From: Thermoplasmata archaeon
Lineage (GTDB): Archaea > Thermoplasmatota > Thermoplasmata > Thermoplasmatales > Thermoplasmataceae
DNA length: 5,267 nt
NCBI GenBank assembly: GCA_021802365.1
Contig: JAKAAJ010000065.1
Coordinates: 1 to 5,267, forward strand
Reading direction: 5' to 3'
Shown: positions 1-4,542 of the stretch, piece by piece
Layout: each line of letters begins with the position of its first letter
Numbering within the stretch: the first letter of the stretch is position 1
Made by a program: the position numbers and the translations under genes
The notes under the pieces: generated by a model
What the model was told of the DNA's origin: nothing
The model's input: only the letters and a program-made list of their open reading frames with translations
Databases searched by the model: none

Positions 1-20
1 CGGCTCTTTGAAATGAATAA

Positions 21-32
21 CTTAGTATAAAA
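21..32 (+). promoter_or_regulatory. Candidate TATA box for the phosphotransferase gene
   Basis: The stretch reads CTTAGTATAAAA, a good match to an archaeal TATA box. Transcription would be expected to begin about 25-28 bases downstream, near 52-58. That position coincides with the ATG at 58 and not with the GTG at 104, so this promoter bears on the start-site question for the next gene. A weaker alternative, CATTTTAC at 76-83, lies about 25 bases before the GTG and would give a leaderless transcript from there. Both are pattern matches only. Confidence 0.35.
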
Positions 33-57
33 CGTTTGGTGAGTATTCATCACAGGG

Positions 58-90
58 ATGAATTCCATGGAAAGGCATTTTACTCCTTGA
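58..90 (+). other. 10-codon ORF: leader ORF or displaced N-terminus of the phosphotransferase
   Basis: An ATG at 58 opens a 10-codon frame (MNSMERHFTP) that ends in TGA at 88-90, 13 bases before the GTG at 104. If the ribosome (or a corrected sequence) skipped one base at CCT-TGA, the reading would pass directly into the downstream frame as ...TPEAWEKVENVPENVV, with no stop between. The joined N-terminus looks natural, and a TATA box is suitably placed upstream of 58. It could also be a meaningless short frame. It is listed because it may be real coding sequence missing from the next gene's annotation. Confidence 0.25.
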
Positions 91-103
91 AGCATGGGAA
101 AAA

Positions 104-1021
104 GTGGAAAATGTTCCAGAGAATGTTGTGCTTGAGGTTTTCAGAGAACTTTTCCCTGGATCGGAGGAAACAGATATCAGAATGTTTTCCAGGGGTTGGA
201 ACAGTATTCTTTATTCTATTAATGGGCAGTACATTGTGAAATTTTCCCGCGATGAATATGCATCAGATGATATGAAAAGAGATATAGAAATCACAGGGAA
301 AATAAGGCCATATCTCGAAGGGATCAGAATTCCGGATTACATCTATCATACCTACAGAAATGGACTTCTAGTTGGAATTTATAAAATGATAGAAGGAACG
401 CCACTCATCCAGTCAGATCCACTTTCATATGGAAATGATAGCATTTTCAATTCTCTAAAAAGCACTGAGAGGGAATCACTGGCTTCATCACTCAGCGGAA
501 CACTTCGACAGATAAACAGGGTTCCTGTTGAGATCCTATATGAATATGGAAAGGCAGGGCCCCAGAAATGGGCTGACAGATTCAAGAAAACTATAGAGAA
601 CTACGAAAAAGTCTGTCTACCATATTTTCCTGAGGATACACGTGAAAAGGTGTCTTCCCTGCTGGAGTATACCATGAAACAGATCCTGTTGGCTTCATTT
701 TCAGAAGTCCCCATTCATGGGGATTTTGGCGGGTGGAATATATTGTATTCAATGGACAGAGGAAAGATTTCCGGAATACTTGACTGGGGAGGAATGGTTT
801 TTGGTGATCCCGCTTATGACATATCTGAACTTCTCGTTTCATTCGGTGAAGATTTTACAGAAAGTGTTGTTCATCTGACCTATAGAAACGATGATGGAAT
901 TATGGATAGGGCAAGAATTTATGCTGGCCTTGCTGGCTTTATGGACATCACATACGGGATAAGACTTGGAAGTAACTTCCTCATTAAATCAGGTGTCAAA
1001 ATATTAATGGATCAGCTTTGA
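104..1021 (+). CDS. APH/choline-kinase-fold phosphotransferase
   Basis: This 305-aa cytosolic protein has the protein-kinase-like fold of the aminoglycoside phosphotransferase family, which transfers the ATP gamma-phosphate to hydroxyls of small molecules. Seen in the sequence: an N-lobe beta-strand lysine in IVKFS (K46), a helix-C glutamate (E62), a hinge-like YKMIEGTPL (93-101), the Brenner catalytic loop HGDFGGWN (H205, D207, N212), the metal-binding aspartate in ILDWG (D227), and DPAYD (235-239). All the key residues are present, so the enzyme is probably active. The length is normal for the family. The GTG at 104 is the first standard start in frame after the stop at 59-61, but it lacks a clear Shine-Dalgarno, and the true N-terminus may lie upstream through a +1 shift. 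The substrate cannot be read from the sequence. Drug, choline or homoserine kinases and thiamine kinase (ThiK) all share this fold. The next gene is a thiamine-type transporter, which makes a vitamin salvage role worth considering, but the riboswitch lies between them and does not control this gene. Confidence 0.88.
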   Translation: MENVPENVVLEVFRELFPGSEETDIRMFSRGWNSILYSINGQYIVKFSRDEYASDDMKRDIEITGKIRPYLEGIRIPDYIYHTYRNGLLVGIYKMIEGTPLIQSDPLSYGNDSIFNSLKSTERESLASSLSGTLRQINRVPVEILYEYGKAGPQKWADRFKKTIENYEKVCLPYFPEDTREKVSSLLEYTMKQILLASFSEVPIHGDFGGWNILYSMDRGKISGILDWGGMVFGDPAYDISELLVSFGEDFTESVVHLTYRNDDGIMDRARIYAGLAGFMDITYGIRLGSNFLIKSGVKILMDQL

Positions 1022-1033
1022 TTTCTGTCTTGC

Positions 1034-1039
1034 TTTTTT
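1034..1039 (+). terminator. Short T-tract after the phosphotransferase gene
   Basis: Six T residues begin 13 bases after the stop codon. Archaeal RNA polymerase can terminate on U-tracts without a hairpin, and I see no stable stem here. This is a plausible but weak terminator separating the kinase transcript from the riboswitch-controlled gene. Confidence 0.3.
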
Positions 1040-1104
1040 AAGTATGTATTATCGGTTCATGTTTTCTCGTCCAGAATTATTGAAGTGCTTCTTAATTTCC
1101 TCAA

Positions 1105-1118
1105 TGAAAAATCTTAAG
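1105..1118 (+). promoter_or_regulatory. Candidate BRE/TATA promoter for the riboswitch-transporter transcript
   Basis: A purine/A-rich BRE-like stretch (TGAAAA, 1105-1110) runs into ATCTTAAG (1111-1118). With usual archaeal spacing, transcription would start near 1138-1143. That is right at the 5' edge of the riboswitch P1 helix (1142), so the leader would begin essentially with the aptamer. The TATA element is not a perfect consensus; the spacing to the aptamer is the main argument. Confidence 0.4.
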
Positions 1119-1141
1119 AGTTTGTCATCCATACATGTCTG

Positions 1142-1228
1142 TCAGTTCGGGGAGCTTCGAAAGAGGCTGAGAGGACCTTAAGGTCGACCCTTGGAACCTG
1201 ATCCAGGTAATGCTGGCGGAGGGACTGA
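1142..1228 (+). promoter_or_regulatory. TPP riboswitch (THI-box aptamer)
   Basis: The conserved THI-box elements occur in the right order. P1 pairs TCAGTTC (1142-1148) with GGGACTGA (1222-1228 used). P2 pairs GGG (1149-1151) with CCC (1188-1190). P3 pairs GCTTC (1154-1158) with GAGGC (1163-1167) and is capped by a GAAA tetraloop. CTGAGA (1167-1172) is the pyrimidine-recognising core. An optional extra stem GACC-TTAA-GGTC spans 1174-1185. AACCTGATC (1195-1203) leads into P5, CCAG (1203-1206) with CTGG (1213-1216) around the conserved GTAATG loop. GCGGAGGGA (1216-1224) closes P4 and P1, against a consensus GCGTAGGGA. The element senses thiamine pyrophosphate and normally turns off thiamine biosynthesis or transport genes. 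It lies 81 bases ahead of an MFS transporter on the same strand and almost certainly controls it. The family assignment is secure; the mode of control is not known. Confidence 0.96.
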
Positions 1229-1281
1229 GATGAGATTGTCATACACACATAATAGATCGAAGATGTTGGATAGCCATTGTG

Positions 1282-1291
1282 TTTTTCTTTT
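1282..1291 (+). terminator. U-rich tract between riboswitch and start codon: possible conditional terminator
   Basis: TTTTTCTTTT lies between the aptamer and the Shine-Dalgarno. In archaea a U-tract alone can stop transcription. This tract is the most obvious candidate for an expression platform, with TPP binding favouring premature termination. A weak 5-bp pairing, ACACA (1243-1247) with TGTGT (1278-1282), could form just before it. No strong bacterial-type terminator hairpin is visible. The role is inference. Confidence 0.35.
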
Positions 1292-1297
1292 CCCTGT

Positions 1298-1303
1298 AGG
1301 TGA
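1298..1303 (+). promoter_or_regulatory. Shine-Dalgarno site of the MFS transporter
   Basis: AGGTGA lies 6 bases before the ATG at 1310 and matches the archaeal 16S 3' end. It fixes the start of the transporter and rules out the out-of-frame ATG at 1314. I found only a 4-base complement (ACCT, 1196-1199) within the aptamer, so sequestration of this site by the riboswitch is possible but not strongly indicated. Confidence 0.75.
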
Positions 1304-1309
1304 AGAAGA

Positions 1310-2560
1310 ATGAATGCCGCAAGGAGATCACTTGTTACATCTACATTCAGCGGCATGTTTTTATGGGGAGTTATTGCTTCAATAGCTCCTCTGGGCAAAA
1401 GCTGGCCTTTCGTCCCTGATACCGGTATATTCAGGATACTGCTTGTTGTCATTGGGCCTTCCTTCTCACTTTTTGGAAGCTTTCTCATGGGTTACATTTC
1501 AGATTCCGTAGGAAGGAGAAAGATTTTCATTGCCACTATAGCTCTGTACTCTGTTGGACTTGCAGTTATATCGCTTTCTTTTTCAGTGTTTTCGCTCCTG
1601 TTCGGAATTGCGCTTTCACATTTTGGAGTAGCCGGTGAGGAGATACCCACCATTTCACTCCTTGCCGAGGACAGCACCAGAGAATCCAGAGGATCATTCG
1701 TCACCAATGGAATGAATTTCAGCAACATTGGCAGTGCATTCATTGCTGGAGTTTTTCTGTTTATTTCCCTTGGAAATTTTCCGCTTCTTTATCAGCGCCT
1801 TGCAATTGGAATAATGGCCATTCTTCTGGTATGCCTAATAATATATTCCAGAATGAGACTCCCTGAATCATTCAGATGGCTTGGAGTAAAAGGCAGAAAG
1901 GATGAATCATCGCAGCTGTCAAGGGAACTTGAGATTGAAACTTATGATACGGATGATAACTATGAGAAAAGATCCTTCTCCTTGAGGTATTTTGTACTTG
2001 GAAGCATGGCTCTATCACAGTACCTGACATTCGGACTGATGGCGTACATAATTCCATATTACGAGTTCTCATCTGCCACAAAGATTGACTATCTTGTTTT
2101 TTTCGGCCTTCTGGGTGCCTCTGTGGCCGGACCATTTGCCGGAAGGCTCATTTCCTCCGGGAGGAGGACATTCACACTCCTGTCATTTGCCGGAGGGCTT
2201 TTCTCTGTGATACTTATACTACTTGTTGTGAACTCACTTGGGAATCTCCTGGTGTATGTTCCACTTCTGTTCGTGAATATGGTATTCAGTGAGTTTGCCT
2301 GGGCTGCAAGGACAACACTTGAACCTGAGCTTTTCAGAACCGGTACAAGAGGACGTGGAATCGCACTGGTTAGGATCGTGCCCATGATCGCATATCCCAT
2401 TACTATAGTACTATTTGCAAACTTCAGCCTCGGGCAGGAGATATTCTCGAACATCGTACTGTGGATAATAGGGCTTGCTGGTGCTGTTGTGTGGTTCTTT
2501 TATGGATACGAGACAAAACACATGGAGCTTGATCACAATTCTGAATCAAATGGAATTTGA
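1310..2560 (+). CDS. MFS transporter, predicted importer of thiamine or a thiamine precursor
   Basis: This 416-aa protein belongs to the major facilitator superfamily and is predicted to sit in the cytoplasmic membrane with about 12 hydrophobic segments in two halves. Seen in the sequence: the MFS motif A loop GYISDSVGRRK (61-71) between TM2 and TM3, and the sugar-porter-like PESFRW (185-190) after TM6. A hydrophilic, acidic central loop follows (about 191-222). A second motif-A-like GRLISSGRR (278-286) lies in the C-terminal half, and RTGTRGRG (343-350) resembles the loop before TM11 in metabolite porters. The length is normal. The start is fixed by AGGTGA six bases upstream. The TPP riboswitch directly ahead points to vitamin B1 or its pyrimidine/thiazole precursors as cargo and predicts repression when TPP is plentiful. 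From memory, comparative genomics named riboswitch-controlled archaeal MFS genes of this kind thiT1/thiT2; I have not confirmed membership. That name should not be confused with the bacterial ECF component ThiT. Sequence alone would give only 'MFS transporter'; the cargo comes from the riboswitch. Confidence 0.93.
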   Translation: MNAARRSLVTSTFSGMFLWGVIASIAPLGKSWPFVPDTGIFRILLVVIGPSFSLFGSFLMGYISDSVGRRKIFIATIALYSVGLAVISLSFSVFSLLFGIALSHFGVAGEEIPTISLLAEDSTRESRGSFVTNGMNFSNIGSAFIAGVFLFISLGNFPLLYQRLAIGIMAILLVCLIIYSRMRLPESFRWLGVKGRKDESSQLSRELEIETYDTDDNYEKRSFSLRYFVLGSMALSQYLTFGLMAYIIPYYEFSSATKIDYLVFFGLLGASVAGPFAGRLISSGRRTFTLLSFAGGLFSVILILLVVNSLGNLLVYVPLLFVNMVFSEFAWAARTTLEPELFRTGTRGRGIALVRIVPMIAYPITIVLFANFSLGQEIFSNIVLWIIGLAGAVVWFFYGYETKHMELDHNSESNGI

Positions 2561-2595
2561 AAAATAAAAAAACAAGAGGGTCTACTGATCCTCTT
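2560..2595 (-). terminator. Hairpin plus T-tract terminator of the malic enzyme-GNAT operon
   Basis: On the minus strand AAGAGG (2595-2590) can pair perfectly with CCTCTT (2579-2574) around a 10-base loop. The RNA then runs into seven Us, an A and five Us (2572-2560). The stem contains the GNAT stop codon region. The T-run reaches the last base of the convergent transporter's stop codon, so it fills the whole 21-base gap. On the plus strand the same bases are an A-tract, so this terminator serves only the minus-strand operon. Confidence 0.6.
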
Positions 2596-3070
2596 CCATA
2601 TTTCTCGCGTAAATTCCCACAATCTCCTTGAACCCGAGTTTTTTATAAAAGTTCAGTGCAATTGGGTTCAACGATGGGAACTCAGCGGCCACAAGACCAA
2701 CCTTTCTTTTTGCGAATTCGCCCTTCATGTAGTCGAGCATGAGTTTTCCCGCACCTGATCTGCGGTATTCGGGCATTACATAGAAATCCATTATCCTCGC
2801 CTCAGTCTTAGGCAGATAGTAAAGCCTTCTGTTGAAGTTAACCCTCATTACTCCAACTACTTTACCAGATATCTCAGCCACAATTTCTGTGCATTTCTCC
2901 CCCTCTTCCAGAGAGTTCCTGAGCTGTTCCATTATCTCGGAAGGGGCATCAGGAGATACCTCGAATAGCGGGTCAAATTCTCCATTGAGCTTCTTGAGCC
3001 TCAGTATCATATCGGCTACTGACTCAAGGTCCTCTTTCTTCATTTTTCTTATAACAGGTTTATCTCTCAA
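2582..3070 (-). CDS. GNAT-family N-acetyltransferase (single domain)
   Basis: This 162-aa protein, a usual size for one GNAT domain, is predicted to transfer an acetyl group from acetyl-CoA to an amine. The domain order is typical: strand 1 VIRKMKKEDL (6-15), an acidic helical segment (about 41-60), the strand pair TEIVAEISGKVVGVMRV (61-77), strand 4 ARIMDFYVMPEYR (91-103), the pyrophosphate-binding motif RRSGAGK (103-109), and the C-terminal NPIALNFYKKLGF (135-147) that packs against CoA. All parts needed for activity are visible. Translation begins at a TTG at 3070, which overlaps the malic enzyme's last codons by 11 bases. A GGAGGT site seven bases upstream supports this start over the ATG at codon 10. 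The two genes are therefore coupled in one operon. The acceptor may be a protein lysine or N-terminus, a polyamine or another small amine; the sequence does not say which. Confidence 0.92.
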   Translation of the reverse strand: MRDKPVIRKMKKEDLESVADMILRLKKLNGEFDPLFEVSPDAPSEIMEQLRNSLEEGEKCTEIVAEISGKVVGVMRVNFNRRLYYLPKTEARIMDFYVMPEYRRSGAGKLMLDYMKGEFAKRKVGLVAAEFPSLNPIALNFYKKLGFKEIVGIYARNMEEDQ

Positions 3071-4403
3071 TTTTATTACCTCCTGGAAGTTCTTTTATGA
3101 GCTTTTCCTCCATCAGTTTCATGTATACTCTTCTGTTTTCCTCTATCAGGTCATGGGATGTCCTGTAAAAACCTTCTCTGGAATTGGTCTTCCTGGCAAG
3201 CCCCATCTCCACAGTCTTTGATGCCACAGCGGCTGCAACCGCGGGATAGAGTTCCCAGTCGTCCATTGTGGGAACTATCTTCTCAGGGTGAGGGTCCTTT
3301 ACAAAATCTGCTATTTCATAGGAAGCAGCTACCATTATCTTGAAGTTTACGCCCTTAGCCCTTGCATCAAGAACCCCACGGAAAACTCCAGGAAAAACAA
3401 GGCTGTTGTTTATCTGATTTGGAAAATCCCCTCTCCCTGTGGCAACAATGCTTGCCCCTGCTTCCTTTGCTTTGGAAGGCCAGATTTCAGGTGTGGGGTT
3501 AGCAAGTGCGAAGATTACAGGATCGCTGTTCATTGTTCTGATCCATTCCTGCTTTATGGTGTCGGGTCCAGGTTTAGATGCGGAGATGATAACGTCCGCG
3601 CCCTTGAAGGCTTTCTCTGAAGGCCCAGAGATCCTTTCTCCATTGGTTCTCATTGCAAGCTGATACTTCCATGGATTGTTGAGCATCAGTGAATCCATAT
3701 CCTCCCTTTCCGGATTCAGCACTCCCTTGGAGTCAGCAAGAATGATGTTACCTTCCCTGAATCCCGCTGCGAAAAGCAGATGGGCTGCGGCGATATTTGC
3801 CGCACCGGAACCGAGAAGCACAACCCTTGTGTCCTCTATCTTCCTTCCTGTAACCCGGAGAGAGTTTATGAGCCCGGACAGTGTTATGCAGGCTGTCCCA
3901 AGCTGATCATCATGCCACGCTGGAATTGTTAGGCTCTTCTGCAGTTCCTCCAGAATGAAAAAACACTTGGGGGATTCAATATCCTCGAGATTATATCCTC
4001 CGAAAGAAGGCTCGAGAGCTTTTGCAACACTGATGAATTCCTCCTTTGTTTTGGTCCTTATTGGTATGGGAACTGCATTGACTGCTCCAAGGAAATTGAA
4101 AATCAGTGATTTGCCCTCCATGACAGGCATTGCAGCTTCCGGCCCTATGTTTCCAAGTCCCAGTACCCTTGTTCCGTCTGTGAGAATTGCAATGCTGTTC
4201 CATCTTCCTGTCATTTCAAATGACAGATCACTGTTCTGGGAAATCCTTCTTGAAACCTCAGCAACTCCCGGTGTATACCATATGGAAAAGTCCGAAAGAG
4301 AGTGCACTGGCACCTTTGGCATTATCTGAACCTTTCCCTTGTAATATTCAGAGTACTTAACTGCGTAATTGTTAAATTCCTCTGTCCTAGATGCATCGTC
4401 CAT
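3060..4403 (-). CDS. Malic enzyme (oxaloacetate-decarboxylating malate dehydrogenase)
   Basis: This 447-aa cytosolic enzyme oxidatively decarboxylates malate to pyruvate and CO2 with reduction of NAD(P)+. Seen in order: YTPGVA (43-48, active-site tyrosine), the catalytic lysine in MEGKSLIF (K98), FGGYNLEDI (134-142) whose Glu-Asp pair binds the divalent metal, HDDQLGTA (164-171), the Rossmann loop LLGSGAANIA (196-205), the dinucleotide ribose-binding ADSKG (223-227), ALANPTPEI (299-307), ATGRGDFPNQINN (321-333) and FPGVFRGVLD (337-346). It is the short form without the phosphotransacetylase-like tail of bacterial MaeB (about 760 aa). Two positions differ from the usual signatures: HDDQLG where HDDQHG or HDDQQG is common, and GRGDFPNQ for GRSDYPNQ. 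ADSKG resembles MaeB, but cofactor choice between NAD and NADP cannot be settled. The ATG at 4403 is preceded by GGGGAT and sits about 33 bases from a strong TATA box. It is the first gene of an operon with the GNAT. Confidence 0.97.
   Translation of the reverse strand: MDDASRTEEFNNYAVKYSEYYKGKVQIMPKVPVHSLSDFSIWYTPGVAEVSRRISQNSDLSFEMTGRWNSIAILTDGTRVLGLGNIGPEAAMPVMEGKSLIFNFLGAVNAVPIPIRTKTKEEFISVAKALEPSFGGYNLEDIESPKCFFILEELQKSLTIPAWHDDQLGTACITLSGLINSLRVTGRKIEDTRVVLLGSGAANIAAAHLLFAAGFREGNIILADSKGVLNPEREDMDSLMLNNPWKYQLAMRTNGERISGPSEKAFKGADVIISASKPGPDTIKQEWIRTMNSDPVIFALANPTPEIWPSKAKEAGASIVATGRGDFPNQINNSLVFPGVFRGVLDARAKGVNFKIMVAASYEIADFVKDPHPEKIVPTMDDWELYPAVAAAVASKTVEMGLARKTNSREGFYRTSHDLIEENRRVYMKLMEEKLIKELPGGNKIER
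3078..3083 (-). promoter_or_regulatory. Shine-Dalgarno site deciding the TTG start of the GNAT gene
   Basis: The minus strand reads GGAGGT followed by AATAAAA and then TTG. This is a full-strength ribosome-binding site with 7-base spacing. It lies inside the final codons of the malic enzyme gene and explains how the GNAT begins at a rare TTG within the upstream coding sequence. Confidence 0.75.
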
Positions 4404-4430
4404 CTTATCCCCTAGAAATTTAGACCTTCT

Positions 4431-4446
4431 CTATAAATCTTTTCTT
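4431..4446 (-). promoter_or_regulatory. BRE/TATA promoter of the malic enzyme-GNAT operon
   Basis: The minus strand reads AAGAAA then AGATTTATAG, a close match to an archaeal BRE followed by a TATA box. With the TATA centre near 4436, transcription should begin around 4408-4412, just before the ATG at 4403. The mRNA would be nearly leaderless, although AGGGGAT at 4413-4407 could act as a weak ribosome-binding site if included. Confidence 0.6.
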
Positions 4447-4474
4447 GAAATACCGATTTTGAATTCGTGAAAAG

Positions 4475-4490
4475 TCGAAGTTTTAAATAG
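4475..4490 (+). promoter_or_regulatory. Candidate upstream promoter of the tandem-GNAT gene
   Basis: TCGAAG (BRE-like) followed by TTTTAAATAG (TATA-like) would start transcription near 4510-4512 and give a leader of about 30 bases. That leader would contain the whole inverted repeat at 4523-4541 as an RNA hairpin against the start codon. It competes with the candidate at 4511-4521. Confidence 0.4.
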
Positions 4491-4510
4491 TACGCCTGGA
4501 CAGTGGGAAC

Positions 4511-4521
4511 ATTTTATTTTA
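4511..4521 (+). promoter_or_regulatory. Candidate proximal TATA box of the tandem-GNAT gene
   Basis: ATTTTATTTTA is centred about 27 bases before the ATG at 4543. That is the spacing expected for a leaderless archaeal transcript, and it agrees with the absence of a Shine-Dalgarno before this gene. The inverted repeat at 4523-4541 would then lie between TATA and the transcription start, a classic place for a repressor site. Confidence 0.4.
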
Positions 4522-4522
4522 A

Positions 4523-4541
4523 ATTCCCGATGACCGGGAAT
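4523..4541 (+). repeat. Perfect inverted repeat (7-bp arms) abutting the tandem-GNAT start codon
   Basis: ATTCCCG (4523-4529) and CGGGAAT (4535-4541) are exact reverse complements separated by ATGAC. The repeat ends one base before the ATG. The geometry fits a dimeric DNA-binding regulator. Alternatively, if transcription starts at the upstream promoter, it is a GC-rich hairpin that would hinder translation. No second copy was noticed in the window. Confidence 0.6.
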
Positions 4542-4542
4542 C

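Noticed and set aside
1..50. Minus-strand frame starting with ATG at 50 and open to the window edge (16 codons)
   Set aside because: Too short to judge coding character. It overlaps the plus-strand TATA candidate, and no recognisable protein start or ribosome-binding site is seen. A divergent gene to the left remains possible.
36..239. Plus-strand frame of 67 codons starting at TTG 36
   Set aside because: It overlaps the conserved start of the phosphotransferase in another frame. Its reading of the shared region is cysteine- and phenylalanine-rich and matches no family.
1267..1276. TGG-ATAG-CCA mini-hairpin before the U-tract as an intrinsic terminator stem
   Set aside because: With only three base pairs it cannot act as a bacterial-type terminator stem; only the U-tract itself was kept as a candidate.
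1114..1488. 124-codon minus-strand frame across the riboswitch and transporter start
   Set aside because: It is antisense to a conserved RNA element and to the first MFS helices. It has no promoter or Shine-Dalgarno of its own and shows no recognisable domain.
2089..2454. 121-codon minus-strand frame inside the transporter
   Set aside because: It is a shadow of strongly patterned MFS codons; the protein shows no domain and has no start signals.
3955..4329. 124-codon plus-strand frame antisense to malic enzyme
   Set aside because: The malic enzyme motifs on the opposite strand are unambiguous. This frame is serine/proline-rich as expected from antisense reading.
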